A DNA stretch of 64,000 nucleotides from Lysobacter antibioticus (GCF_001442535.1 NZ_CP013141.1:4182553-4246552); one strand, 5' to 3'. Shown: positions 1-8,899, numbered from the stretch's first letter. Notes: generated from the sequence alone by a model not told the origin. Numbers and translations: made by a program.

Positions 1-131
1 CTGGCCGCGAGCACCCGGGCCATGGCCGCGGCCTCGACCTCGAGCAGCCCCTGCCCGACCACCTCGCCGAACCAGTTGAGCGGACAGTCGGGGTCGTGGT
101 CGGGTTGACGGCCGTGGGACAGGGCGGGCAT
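1..131 (-). CDS. Class I SAM-dependent methyltransferase, N-terminal part (truncated by window edge)
   Basis: Only the first 43 codons are in the window, starting at an ATG read leftward from position 131. The peptide opens MPALSHGRQPDHDPDCPLNW and continues with a WFGEVVGQGLL segment followed by acidic and alanine-rich residues. A W-x(n)-G-x-x-LL-x-x-E N-terminus is typical of the methyltransferase that lies divergently beside gloB in gammaproteobacteria (the yafS-gloB arrangement of E. coli). The SAM-binding motif is outside the window, so the call depends mainly on the neighbour and this N-terminal pattern. It is divergently transcribed from gloB, with 184 bases between the two starts. Confidence 0.6.
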   Translation of the reverse strand, partial: MPALSHGRQPDHDPDCPLNWFGEVVGQGLLEVEAAAMARVLAA

Positions 132-315
132 GGTCGCGGTTCTCGACAGGAGTCTCGGAAGGCATCGGGCCAGGACGGCACGGGGCTTGCGAATACCCCG
201 ACTGTGCGCCCCCGGGCCGCGTCAGGCAAATCGTTATCCGGCCCTGCCCGGGCCTTCCCGGCCCACCCAGCCCGCGAAGCGGTCCGTCCCGCCCGCGCCC
301 GCCAGGAGACCGACG

Positions 316-1101
316 ATGCGGTTGCTCGCCCTGCCCGCTCTCAGCGACAACTACATCTGGGCCCTGTCGGGCGACGACGAATCGGCGCTGATCGTCGACC
401 CCGGCGACGCCGCGCCGGTGATGGCCGCGGCCGCGCACGGCCTGCGCCCGGTCGGGATCCTGCTGACCCACCACCACGACGACCACATCGGCGGCACCAC
501 CGCCCTGCGCGAGCGCTGGCCGGAGATCCCGGTGTTCGCCCCCGACGACGAACGCATCCTCAGCGCGACCGCCCGCGTCGACGAGGGCGTGAAGCTGCAC
601 GTCGCCGGCTGGACCCTCGACGTCCTGGCCGTGCCGGGCCATACCCGCAGCCACATCGCCTATTACCTGGACCGCGGCGCCCATGGCGACGAGCGCCTGT
701 TGTTCAGCGGCGACACCTTGTTCAGCCTGGGCTGTGGCCGCCTGTTCGAAGGTACCGCCGCCCAGATGCTGGTCTCGCTGACCCGCCTGGCGGCCCTGCC
801 GGACGAGACCCGGGTCTGCTGCGGCCACGAATACACCCTGTCCAACGCCGCCTTCGCGAGCGTGGTGGAACCCGACAACCCGGCGCTGCGGCGCCGCATA
901 GAACAGGCTCAGGCCATGCGCAACGCCGGTCGTCCCACCGTTCCCAGCAGCCTCCTCGACGAGCGCGCGACCAACCCCTTCCTGCGCACCCGCGAAGCCG
1001 GGGTGCTGCGCGCGATCACCTCGCGCCTGGGCCACCCGCCCGAGGACGAAGTCCAGACCTTCGCCGAGTTGCGGCGTTGGAAAGACGGGTTCCGCGCTTG
1101 A
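316..1101 (+). CDS. gloB: Hydroxyacylglutathione hydrolase (glyoxalase II)
   Basis: 261 aa metallo-beta-lactamase-fold enzyme that hydrolyses S-D-lactoylglutathione to D-lactate and glutathione, the second step of cytosolic methylglyoxal detoxification. The N-terminus MRLLALPALSDNYIWAL is the usual glyoxalase II start, and the metal-binding THHHDDHIGG motif lies near residue 53. Further metal ligands are visible in VPGHTRSHI and in FSGDTLF, and the C-terminal domain carries CCGHEYTLSN. The frame stays open upstream to 130, but the ATG at 316 with AGGAG at 304-308 fits the family length. The stop overlaps the TTG start of the transglycosylase gene, suggesting translational coupling. Confidence 0.95.
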   Translation: MRLLALPALSDNYIWALSGDDESALIVDPGDAAPVMAAAAHGLRPVGILLTHHHDDHIGGTTALRERWPEIPVFAPDDERILSATARVDEGVKLHVAGWTLDVLAVPGHTRSHIAYYLDRGAHGDERLLFSGDTLFSLGCGRLFEGTAAQMLVSLTRLAALPDETRVCCGHEYTLSNAAFASVVEPDNPALRRRIEQAQAMRNAGRPTVPSSLLDERATNPFLRTREAGVLRAITSRLGHPPEDEVQTFAELRRWKDGFRA

Positions 1102-2408
1102 AGCGGGGTCACGCCCTGCGCCGCGCACCGTTGCGTGCGGCGCTGTCCGCCGGCCTGCTGTTCACGGGCCTGTCCGCCGCGTTGTGGCTGAGCGCGGCCG
1201 GCACCGCGCGAGCGGCGGCGGCGGAAGCGCCGGCAGCCAAGACGACCCCAGTCGCAACGGCCCCGCAAGCCGACCCAGCCGCCGAGCCGACCCGCAACGG
1301 TCGCGACATCTATCAACGCTTCCGCGAGGGCCTGGCCGACCCGAGCTGCGAACCCGGTGCGAGCACCCGCTGGCGCCAACACTTCGCCGCCGCGCCCAAA
1401 CGCCTGGCCCGTTCCGACGACGACCTGCTGCCGCTGTTCGGCTACGTGGTCGATGCCTTGCGCGAAGCGCATCTGCCGACCGAATACGCCCTGATCCCCT
1501 TCGTCGAGAGCGGTTACCGCCCCGGCGCGCGCAGCGCCGCCGGCCCGGCCGGGCTGTGGCAGATGATCGCCCTGACCGCGCGCAACCATCGCGTTCCGAT
1601 GCGCGAGGGTTACGACGGCCGCTTGTCGCCGGTCGATTCGACCCAGGCCGCGGTGCGTTATCTCAAGACCTTGCATGGCATGTTCGGCGGCGACTGGCGC
1701 TTGGCGGTGATGGCTTACAACGCCGGCGAATACCGCATCCTCAACGCGCTCAAGCGCAACGGCCAGACCGCGGCCAATGCCCGCCCCGACCAGCTCGCTG
1801 GCCTGTCCGACATCACCCAGGCCTACGTACGCAAACTGCATGCGCTGTCGTGCCTGATGGAACAAGCCGACGACCGCGAGGAATGGCTGCAGGCTCTGGA
1901 TCGGCCGGTGCCGCGTCTGCAGGCAGTGACGCTGCCGTCCGAAGTCGGCGACATCGACAGCTGGGCCGCGCGCACCGGCCAGGACGCGGCGCAACTGCGC
2001 CGCCTCAACCCGGTGTTCGCTAACGGCGCGGTCGGCCGCTCCGGCGCCCGCCGCGCGCCCTTGCTTGCCGTCGCCGCGGGCACGGCGAACGCGCCTGCTC
2101 CGGTCGCGTCCGATCTGACCATCGCCGGCATCGAAACGCCGCCGGGCACCCGCACCAAGGCCGGCGAAACCGCCGCCGACGCCGTCACCACCGGTTCGGC
2201 CGAAGTCGCCGTCGCCAAGAACGACGAACCCGCTGCGAACGCCAGCCCGCGTCGCCACACCGTCGGCCGCGGCGACAACGCCTGGACCATCGCCAAGCGC
2301 TACCGCATCCGCGTCGCCGACCTGCTCAAGCGCAACGGCCTAGGCGCCAAAGCGGTGCTCAAGCCCGGCCAGGCCTTGTTGATCGATGCGCCGAACGGCG
2401 CGGATTGA
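1098..2408 (+). CDS. Membrane-bound lytic murein transglycosylase (MltD-like) with LysM domain
   Basis: 436 aa exported peptidoglycan-cleaving enzyme. The start is a TTG at 1098 overlapping the gloB stop (TTGA). It gives MKRGHALRR followed by a hydrophobic stretch and an AAGTARA cleavage-like region, so a signal peptide; no conserved lipobox cysteine is obvious. The SLT domain is clear: the catalytic Glu lies in IPFVESGYRPGARS, followed by AGPAGLWQM and AVMAYNAGEYRI, the GH23 pattern of MltD. A Pro/Ala-rich linker leads to a C-terminal LysM motif (HTVGRGDNAWTIAKRYRI). E. coli MltD carries two LysM repeats; I see only one here. Coupling of this gene to gloB is typical of the family. Confidence 0.88.
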   Translation: MKRGHALRRAPLRAALSAGLLFTGLSAALWLSAAGTARAAAAEAPAAKTTPVATAPQADPAAEPTRNGRDIYQRFREGLADPSCEPGASTRWRQHFAAAPKRLARSDDDLLPLFGYVVDALREAHLPTEYALIPFVESGYRPGARSAAGPAGLWQMIALTARNHRVPMREGYDGRLSPVDSTQAAVRYLKTLHGMFGGDWRLAVMAYNAGEYRILNALKRNGQTAANARPDQLAGLSDITQAYVRKLHALSCLMEQADDREEWLQALDRPVPRLQAVTLPSEVGDIDSWAARTGQDAAQLRRLNPVFANGAVGRSGARRAPLLAVAAGTANAPAPVASDLTIAGIETPPGTRTKAGETAADAVTTGSAEVAVAKNDEPAANASPRRHTVGRGDNAWTIAKRYRIRVADLLKRNGLGAKAVLKPGQALLIDAPNGAD

Positions 2409-2526
2409 TCGGCAGCGGCATCGCGCGCGACTAGGTTGCTGCGTAGAGACATCGCCCTGGCGCTCCATCGCTCGTTACGCACGACCCCAATCGCTTCGAC
2501 CATTCGACGTGCAGACACCAAAACGC

Positions 2527-2553
2527 ACAGAGCCCGGACATGCCGGGCTCTGT
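2527..2553. terminator. Bidirectional intrinsic terminator between convergent genes
   Basis: An 11-bp perfect inverted repeat (ACAGAGCCCGG / CCGGGCTCTGT) with a 5-base loop lies between the convergent transglycosylase and NhaC-type genes. An A-run precedes it on the plus strand, giving a short U tract for leftward transcripts. Confidence 0.7.
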
Positions 2554-2596
2554 CGGAGCGCCTGCGCTGAGCGCGCGGCGGGATCGGACGGATCGT

Positions 2597-3946
2597 TTAC
2601 GTTGCCGCAGTGGCGTCGGCCCCGCTGCGCCGACGCGACGGCCACAGCATCGTCAACAGGGTGATGCCGCCGAGCAGCCAGCTGTAGTGGACGTTGCCGA
2701 CCAAGGCCAACGGCGAGACCTGGCTCAACGAAGCAGCCAATAGGATCTGCGCGCCGTAGGGCAACACGCCCTGGGTCACGCAGGCGAAGATGTCGAGCAC
2801 GCTCGCCGCGCGCGCCGGCGGCACGCCGTGCTGCTGGGCGACGTCGCGGGCGAGGCCGCCGCTGATCAGGATCGCGACCGTGTTGTTGGCGGTGAACACG
2901 TCGCTGGTCGCCGACAGCGCGGCGATGCTGATCTCGCCGGCACGGCGGCTGCGATGGCCGCGCGCGAATTTGCCGATCACCTGCGCCAGCCAGGCGAGGC
3001 CGCCGGCGGCTTTCATCAACGCGCCCAGGCCGCCGACCAGCAACGACAGCAAGGTGATTTCGACCATGCTCTCGAAACCGTCCCAGATGTGCGCGGTGTA
3101 GGCGGCGAAGCCGAAATCCTCGGCCAGGAACACGCCGAACAAGCCGGCGATGACCAGGCCGATGCTCAGCACGATGATCACATCGACCCCGGCGATGGCC
3201 AGGCCGAGCACCACCAGATACGGCAGGATCAGCCACGGCGACACCGCGTCGGGCGTGGTCACCGGCGCGGTTTCGCCGAGAAAGCCGAGCAGCACCAGGG
3301 TGCCGATCGCCGCCGGCAGCGCCAGCTTGAGGTTCTCGCGGAATTTCTCCCGCATGGTGCAGCCCTGGGTGCGGCTGGCGACGATCGCGGTATCGGAGAT
3401 CACCGACAGGTTGTCGCCGAAGGTGGCGCCGCCGATCACCGCGCCGAGCACCAGCGCGCGATCCAGGCCGGAGGCGTCGGACACGCCGAGCGCGATCGGC
3501 GCGACCGCGGCGATCGTGCCCATCGAGGTGCCGAGCGACAGCGAAATGAAACCGGCGACCACGAACAGCGCCGGCAGCAGCAAGGCCGGATGCACGTTGC
3601 CGACACCGAGGGCGACGATCGCGTCGACCGCGCCGATCGCCTTGGACACTTCGACGAAGCCGCCGGCGAGCAGGAAGATCAGGCACATCAGCACGACGTT
3701 GTGATCGCCCATGCCCGACAGCAGAGTGTCCAGCGGCTTGATCCCGCGCCGCCAGGCGATGAACGCCGCCAACGCCAGCGCCGGCAGGATCGCGACCGGC
3801 GCGTGCAGTTGGTAGAAGCCCATGGCGTCGCCGTGCGAGGTGAAATACAGCCCGGCCCCGAAGAACAGGGCCAGGAACACCAGCAGCGGCGTCAGCGCCC
3901 AGGCACTGGGGGACAGCGGAGCGCCGGGGCGGAGCGGTTGATTCAT
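2597..3946 (-). CDS. NhaC-family Na+/H+ antiporter
   Basis: 449 aa polytopic inner-membrane protein with about eleven hydrophobic segments. Family signatures are visible: FLLAGGFVEVSKAIGAVDA, the SLGTSMGTIAAVAPIA segment, GGATFGDNLSVISDTAI (the conserved GDN-S-x-SDT motif of the NhaC superfamily), and TSDVFTANNTVA near the C-terminus. It probably exchanges sodium, or an organic solute, for protons across the cytoplasmic membrane; the true substrate cannot be read from sequence because the NhaC superfamily also contains malate/lactate and amino-acid exchangers. It is monocistronic and convergent with the transglycosylase gene. Confidence 0.85.
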   Translation of the reverse strand: MNQPLRPGAPLSPSAWALTPLLVFLALFFGAGLYFTSHGDAMGFYQLHAPVAILPALALAAFIAWRRGIKPLDTLLSGMGDHNVVLMCLIFLLAGGFVEVSKAIGAVDAIVALGVGNVHPALLLPALFVVAGFISLSLGTSMGTIAAVAPIALGVSDASGLDRALVLGAVIGGATFGDNLSVISDTAIVASRTQGCTMREKFRENLKLALPAAIGTLVLLGFLGETAPVTTPDAVSPWLILPYLVVLGLAIAGVDVIIVLSIGLVIAGLFGVFLAEDFGFAAYTAHIWDGFESMVEITLLSLLVGGLGALMKAAGGLAWLAQVIGKFARGHRSRRAGEISIAALSATSDVFTANNTVAILISGGLARDVAQQHGVPPARAASVLDIFACVTQGVLPYGAQILLAASLSQVSPLALVGNVHYSWLLGGITLLTMLWPSRRRSGADATAAT

Positions 3947-4134
3947 CGCTTCATCCGAATGGATTAGAAAACCTGGCGATTTTGCAGCGCAGCATCACGC
4001 TTGTCGAGTGCTGGCGGTGGAATGCTGCGTCGAGGCCATGCTAGCGGGGATGCCGAGGCCTGGCTTGCCCTCCCCCGGCCGGCAGCGCCTGCCCCGCCAA
4101 GGCGAGGGGCGGATGAGGGCCTCCCCAAACGAAA

Positions 4135-4156
4135 CAGGGCGCCCGAAGGCGCCCTG
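4135..4156 (-). terminator. Intrinsic terminator of the isocitrate dehydrogenase gene
   Basis: Nine-bp stem CAGGGCGCC / GGCGCCCTG with a four-base loop, 26 bases after the stop codon. Read leftward it is followed by TTTCGTTT, a discontinuous U tract. Confidence 0.65.
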
Positions 4157-4181
4157 CAGAGGTCTCGCGATGGCCCGCCGC

Positions 4182-5195
4182 TTACGCCGCGATGCGGCCC
4201 GCGATGGCCTTGGCGAACGACATCGTGTTGCCTTCGCCGCCCAAGTCCGGGGTCAGCGAATCCTTGGCTTCGAGCGTGGCGATGATCGCCTCGCGCAACG
4301 CGGTCGCCTTTTCCGGCTGGCCGAGGTGGTCGAGCATCTGCGCCGCGCCCAGCAGCAGGGCGCAGGGGTTGGCGATGCCCTTGCCGGCGATGTCCGGGGC
4401 CGAGCCGTGCACGGCTTCGAAGATCGCCGCGTCGGTGCCGATGTTGGCGCCCGGCGCCAGGCCGAGACCGCCCACCAGGCCCGCGCACAGGTCGGAGATG
4501 ATGTCGCCGAACAGGTTGGTGGTGACGATGATGTCGAACTGCTCCGGACGCATCACCAACTGCATGCAGGTGTTGTCGACGATCATCTCGTTGCACTGGA
4601 TGTCCGGATACTGCTGCGCCACTTCGCGCGCGGTCTTCAGGAACAGGCCCGAGGTCGACTTGAGAATGTTGGCCTTGTGCACCACCGTGACCTTCTTGCG
4701 GCCAGTGCGGCGCGCCAGGTCGAAGGCGTAGCGAACGATGCGCTCGGAACCGCGGCGGGTGATCTTCTGGGTCAGCATCGCGGTCTCGCCGTCTTCCGAC
4801 AGCGACTGGCCTTCACCGATGTAGGCGCCTTCGGTGTTCTCGCGCACCGTGATCAGGTCCACGCCCGAGGGGAAACGCGACTTGGTGTTCGGGAACGACT
4901 TGGCCGGACGCACGTTGGCGTACAGGTCGAAGCGCTTGCGCAGCTCGACGTTGATCGAGCTGAAGCCTTCGCCGACCGGCGTGGTCAGCGGGCTCTTGAG
5001 GGCGATGCGGTTCTTGCGGATCGAGTCCATCGTCGCCGCCGGCAGCAGCTCGCCGTGCTTTTCCAGCGCGACCAGACCGGCATCGGCGAATTCGTAGGAC
5101 AGGCCCAGGTTCATCGTGTCGAGCACGTGCAGGGTGGCGTCCATGATCTCGGGGCCGATGCCGTCGCCACGGATGACCGTAATGGTTTGCGTCAT
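4182..5195 (-). CDS. NAD-dependent isocitrate dehydrogenase
   Basis: 337 aa member of the isocitrate/isopropylmalate dehydrogenase family, oxidatively decarboxylating isocitrate to 2-oxoglutarate in the TCA cycle. It begins MTQTITVIRGDGIGPEIMDA. The substrate-binding VRENTEGAYIGEG loop, the nucleotide region AVHGSAPDIAGKGIANP and the Asp-containing TNLFGDIISDLCAG motif are present. The length of about 335 aa and the short N-terminus match the NAD-linked dimeric type known from Xanthomonas campestris rather than the 415-aa NADP enzyme. The frame is open 30 codons further upstream, but this ATG matches the family start. Homoisocitrate or isopropylmalate dehydrogenase are the main alternatives. 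Confidence 0.9.
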   Translation of the reverse strand: MTQTITVIRGDGIGPEIMDATLHVLDTMNLGLSYEFADAGLVALEKHGELLPAATMDSIRKNRIALKSPLTTPVGEGFSSINVELRKRFDLYANVRPAKSFPNTKSRFPSGVDLITVRENTEGAYIGEGQSLSEDGETAMLTQKITRRGSERIVRYAFDLARRTGRKKVTVVHKANILKSTSGLFLKTAREVAQQYPDIQCNEMIVDNTCMQLVMRPEQFDIIVTTNLFGDIISDLCAGLVGGLGLAPGANIGTDAAIFEAVHGSAPDIAGKGIANPCALLLGAAQMLDHLGQPEKATALREAIIATLEAKDSLTPDLGGEGNTMSFAKAIAGRIAA

Positions 5196-5584
5196 GAGAA
5201 TTTCCAGCAGTAGGGCGCGGCGCAAGCGGCGCGGCGCACGAGGTGTGAGCCCCGTAATTATGCCGGAAGCGGCCCCCCGCTGCATTCGGGGGAGTACTGG
5301 ACCTTGGTCGGGGGCGGCGAACGGCCCGATTCGGCGCAGCCGGCGGCGCGACTCGGCGCAGCGGCCGCGCGTTCAGCAACGGCCGCCCTGCCCCTGCTCC
5401 TCAGGGTAGGAGCGGCGCAAGCCGCGACCAACCGAAGAAGTGCACGCAAGCGCAGCCCCCGAAGCCCGAAGCCCCCAAGCGCCGAACACGAAAGACCACC
5501 GCCACCATCCGCTTTGGCCCAGCGCATCTCCCCCGCCCCACCCTCAGTCGAGCCTCACGCCGCTCCTACAGCAATAGCGCCCGC
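5196..5584. other. Intergenic stretch with one REP-type hairpin
   Basis: No supported gene. It contains a REP-like sequence at about 5401-5430 (GGTAGGAGCGGCGCAAGCCGCGACC-type, stem GCGGC/GCCGC) and a Pro/Ser-biased GC-rich filler. Open frames here are short and lack ribosome binding sites or recognisable motifs. Confidence 0.6.
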
Positions 5585-6025
5585 TCAGCCGTGGTCGTGG
5601 CCGGCCGGCGCAGCGGCCTCGCCCTGTTCGAGCTTGTCGAGGAAATCGACCGCGCGGCGCAGATGCGGGATCACGATCGAACCGCCCACCACTAGGCCGA
5701 CCGAGAACGCTTCGAACATCTCGTCGCGATTAACCCCGGCGTCCTTGCACTGGGCGACGTGATAGCTGATGCAGTCGTCGCAACGCAGCACCATCGAGGC
5801 GACCAGGCCGAGCAGTTCCTTGGTCTTCAGGTCGAGCGCGCCGGGCTGGTAAGTCTGCGTATCCAGGGCGAAGAAACGGCGCACGACCTGGTTCGGTTCG
5901 GCCAGGATGCGTTCGTTCATGCGCTTGCGGAACGCGGTGAACTCGGCCACTCGGTCGCTGTCGCTCGGGGCGACTCGGTCGCTGTCGTTCGGGGCGGCGG
6001 TGTCGTCGGTACGGTCGTTGCTCAC
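5585..6025 (-). CDS. Carboxymuconolactone decarboxylase / AhpD-like family protein
   Basis: 146 aa all-helical protein. The CMD core carries RCDDCISYHVAQC, the AhpD-type CxxC plus proximal His that in AhpD acts as a peroxidatic thiol site, followed by EMFEAFSVGLVVGGSIVIPHLRRA. It is probably a cytosolic, thiol-dependent oxidoreductase or antioxidant protein; the exact reaction cannot be assigned. The start is a GTG at 6025 with AAGGAA upstream. The disordered N-terminus contains an 8-residue duplication (DSDRVAPS then DSDRVAEF) coded by a tandem 24-bp repeat at 5949-5996. It lies upstream of no gene in the same operon except possibly none; grxC is 187 bases further right on the same strand. 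Confidence 0.82.
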   Translation of the reverse strand: MSNDRTDDTAAPNDSDRVAPSDSDRVAEFTAFRKRMNERILAEPNQVVRRFFALDTQTYQPGALDLKTKELLGLVASMVLRCDDCISYHVAQCKDAGVNRDEMFEAFSVGLVVGGSIVIPHLRRAVDFLDKLEQGEAAAPAGHDHG

Positions 6026-6212
6026 ACGGGTTCCTTGAATAAGAGGTACGCGGCTGCCGTCCTTAACCGGGCGTTCGCAGACGCAGGCGGCAGGGTCGCT
6101 TAAGGGGTACGCGGCTGCCGTCCATGGCGGTACGGCCTCGGCTGCGGATCGTCCGGCCCGGCCATCCTTGGCCGGGCGTTCGCTGACGCAGGCGGCAGTG
6201 CCGCCTGGCGCG

Positions 6213-6494
6213 TCAGCTCACCCCCGCCAGCAAGGGCTCCAGGCCGCCGGCGCGATGCAGGGCGATCATGTCGTCGTAGCCGCCGACGTGGGTCTGCCCG
6301 ATAAAGATCTGCGGCACGCTGGTGCGCTTGGTCAGCGCCATCATCTTCTCGCGCTCGGCCGGGTCCAGGTCGATGCGGACCTCGGTCCACTCCTGGCCCT
6401 TGCTCTTGAGGAAATTCTTCGCGGCGACGCAATACGGGCAGATCGCGGTGGTATAGATCACGATCGACGGCGGTTGGGGGGCGGTGTCGCTCAA
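6213..6494 (-). CDS. grxC: Glutaredoxin 3
   Basis: 93 aa cytosolic dithiol glutaredoxin reducing protein disulfides and glutathionylated substrates. The active site ICPYCVAAKNFL is the classic CPYC, with the cis-proline TSVPQIFIG and the glutathione-binding HVGGYDDM further on. The start is a TTG at 6494 preceded by AGGAGA; the open frame upstream encodes Arg/Pro-rich sequence unlike the family. It may be co-transcribed with the downstream AhpD-like gene, both being thiol-redox proteins on the same strand, although 187 bases with a partial sequence duplication separate them. Confidence 0.92.
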   Translation of the reverse strand: MSDTAPQPPSIVIYTTAICPYCVAAKNFLKSKGQEWTEVRIDLDPAEREKMMALTKRTSVPQIFIGQTHVGGYDDMIALHRAGGLEPLLAGVS

Positions 6495-6857
6495 AACGGT
6501 TCTCCTGCGGCCTGAACTCTGGGGTGGTCTTGCGGTCGAATATGGATACGTCAGCGGGGAGTTTAAAGTTCGTCGATGGAACGCAGTCCCGCGCGGCCCG
6601 ATACGCCAAACCAGTACGCCAGCCAATACGGCGGCGTCGGGTCGAGCGCTCGACCCCCTTGCCACCCGGCGTCCAGGACGACCCCGAATGCGGCGATCGG
6701 GCGTTGAACCCCTGAGTTAACGACGCATTCACGCCGTCCCGCGGCCCGGGCGGCATCCTGCCATGCATCCGCCGCGAATGCCCCGGCTTTCGCAATCCAA
6801 GCTTTCGCACCCCGTCATCCGCCCGCCATCATCCGTCTGCTCCCGAGGACTCACCGC

Positions 6858-8495
6858 TTGCGTCGCATCGCCCTGCTCACCGCCGCTGTCACCCTCGCCC
6901 TCGGCAGCGTCTGCGCGAGCGCGCAGGACTCCAAGCTGCCCGACATCGGCTCGTCGGCGGCGGAACTGCTGACGCCGGCCAAACAGCGCCAGTACGGCGC
7001 GATGATGCTGGCGCAGTTGCGCCACTACGACTACCTGCTCGAAGACCCGCTCATCGACAGCTGGCTCGATACCCTCGGCACCCGCCTCGCCGCCAACAGC
7101 GACAAGCCGACCCAGCCTTTCACCTTCTTCATGCTGCGCGAGCGCCAGATCAATGCCTTCGCCACCCTCGGCGGCTATATCGGCGTCAACTCCGGCCTAG
7201 TGCTGACCGCCGAACGCGAGGACGAGGTCGCCGCGGTGATTTCGCACGAAGTCGCCCACGTCACCCAGCAGCACGTGCTGCGCGGGGTCGAGCGCGCCCA
7301 GCGCGACCAATTGCCGATCCTGCTGGCGATGCTCGGCGCGATCGTCGCCGCGCAGAGCGCCGGTTCCAATTCGACCGACGACGCGACCATGGCCGCGATC
7401 ACCTCGGGCCTGGGCCTGATGCAGCAGCGCCAGATCAACTACACCCGCTCGAACGAATCCGAGGCCGACCGGATCGGCATCCAGACCCTGTCGCGCAGCC
7501 ATTACGACCCGACCGCGATGGCGGACTTCTTCGCCCGCATGCAGGTGGTTTCGCGCAGCAACGCGGCCAACTGGTACGGCGAAACGCCGGACTACCTGAT
7601 GACCCACCCGGTCACCACCACCCGCATCGGCGAAGCCAAGGAACGCGCCGAACAGATCGCCGGCAAGAACAGCCTGACCGCGGTCACCGCCACGCCGAAC
7701 GCGACCCGGGTCGAACGCATCCCCAAGGCGCCGTTCACCCTGCCCGACAACGCCAGCGGCACCGACAACCCCTTGCTGCCGAGCGGGCTGAAGCTGCTCG
7801 ATCAATCGCTCACTTCGGGCAGCACCGGCGTGTTCGAGTTCGCCCGCGAGCGCCTGCGCGTGCTCAGCGCGGTCTCCCCGCGCGAAGCGGTGCGCGAGTA
7901 CGAGCGCCTCGGCGGCGACAGCGACGCCCGCCGCTACGGCATGGCCCTGGCGCGGATGCGCTCCAACCAGTCCGGCGCGGCCGTGCCGGTGTTGAACGAA
8001 TTGCTGCAGAAGCACCCCGGCCAGGTCTGGCTGAGCCTGGCCCTGGCCGAAGCCGAGGCCCAGACCGGCAAGACCGCCGCGGCCGACGTCCGCTTCGAGG
8101 CATTGCTGCGCCAGACCCCGAACAACCGCGCCATCGCCCTGGGCTACGCCAAGGTCCTGACCGACCGCAACACACCGGCCGGCGGCCAGCGTGCCCAGGC
8201 CGTGCTGCGGCCGCTGTTCGGCCAGGGCGGCGACGACCCGCTGCTGCAGCAGTTGTTCGCCCGTGCCTGCGAGATCGCCGGCGACTCGATCCGGGCCGGC
8301 GAGGCCTATGCCGAAGCCGCCTATCTGCGCGGCCGCCCGGAGCAGGCCCTGGTCCAGCTGAACACGCTCAAGCGCAATCCGGACCTCGACTATTACGCCC
8401 GCGCCCGCATCGAGGCCCGCATCGCCGCGATCACCCCGACCGTGCTGGAGCTCAAGCGCCAGGGCGTGCGCGACGAGGACCTTAAGCGGCGCTAG
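6858..8495 (+). CDS. Periplasmic M48 metalloprotease with TPR domain (BepA/YfgC-like)
   Basis: 545 aa. A TTG start at 6858 (CGAGGA upstream) gives MRRIALLTAAVTLALGSVCASA, a standard signal peptide. The zinc site HEVAH lies in ISHEVAHVTQQH (near residue 133), and the third ligand is in the NESEADRIGIQTL segment, as in M48 peptidases. The C-terminal 200 residues are helical with TPR-like repeats. BepA in E. coli promotes correct assembly or degradation of LptD and interacts with the BAM complex; the domain order and size fit that role in outer-membrane quality control. It is monocistronic. Confidence 0.88.
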   Translation: MRRIALLTAAVTLALGSVCASAQDSKLPDIGSSAAELLTPAKQRQYGAMMLAQLRHYDYLLEDPLIDSWLDTLGTRLAANSDKPTQPFTFFMLRERQINAFATLGGYIGVNSGLVLTAEREDEVAAVISHEVAHVTQQHVLRGVERAQRDQLPILLAMLGAIVAAQSAGSNSTDDATMAAITSGLGLMQQRQINYTRSNESEADRIGIQTLSRSHYDPTAMADFFARMQVVSRSNAANWYGETPDYLMTHPVTTTRIGEAKERAEQIAGKNSLTAVTATPNATRVERIPKAPFTLPDNASGTDNPLLPSGLKLLDQSLTSGSTGVFEFARERLRVLSAVSPREAVREYERLGGDSDARRYGMALARMRSNQSGAAVPVLNELLQKHPGQVWLSLALAEAEAQTGKTAAADVRFEALLRQTPNNRAIALGYAKVLTDRNTPAGGQRAQAVLRPLFGQGGDDPLLQQLFARACEIAGDSIRAGEAYAEAAYLRGRPEQALVQLNTLKRNPDLDYYARARIEARIAAITPTVLELKRQGVRDEDLKRR

Positions 8496-8880
8496 GCCTG
8501 CCTGGGGGCCGCTGCGACAGCAACGGCACTCCCCCGCACCGCCGGTCCAGGCCAGGCTTCGGGCAGGCTCGAGGCGCAGCTCCCTTTGCCAAAGCGGGCG
8601 AGTTTCAGCCGTGCGCTAAGGAGTCGGCCCGTACGGAACCAGCCGCCATGCGGCCGCCACGGTAGCGCCACGGCAGCGTCGCCGGGCCGCCATCTGCGGG
8701 CCATCGGGCCACAGCCTGCCATCGCGATGTCATCTGAACGCCAAACTTCAGCGTCGCGCATTACGACGGCAACGGCGGCGAAAGCGCCGCCAATCCAGCG
8801 TAAGCGCCATTTGCCCCGAATATCGCGAAAACGCGCTGGGGAAGCGCGGCGCATCACAAAGCCGGTAATGCAGCCGGGGC
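8496..8880. other. Intergenic region upstream of phoB
   Basis: About 385 bases without a supported gene between the M48 protease and the Pho box. It is less GC-skewed than the neighbouring genes. I see no hairpin repeat of the families found elsewhere in the window. Confidence 0.5.
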
Positions 8881-8881
8881 C

Positions 8882-8899
8882 TTGTCATGGAGTAGTCAT
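8882..8899 (+). promoter_or_regulatory. Pho box upstream of phoB
   Basis: Two heptamers TTGTCAT and TAGTCAT are separated by four bases, i.e. an 11-bp repeat. They match the PhoB consensus CTGTCAT-N4-CTGTCAT at 11 of 14 positions. The site lies 64 bases before the phoB start, consistent with autoregulation of the operon under phosphate limitation. Confidence 0.7.

Noticed and set aside
96..1097. N-terminal extension of the lytic transglycosylase frame back to position 96
   Set aside because: The extension overlaps gloB completely and is Arg/Pro-rich shadow sequence; the signal peptide begins at the TTG at 1098.
2828..3967. Long plus-strand frame opposite the NhaC-type gene
   Set aside because: It is an Arg/Gln/His/Asp-rich antisense shadow of a membrane protein gene and has no recognisable domain.
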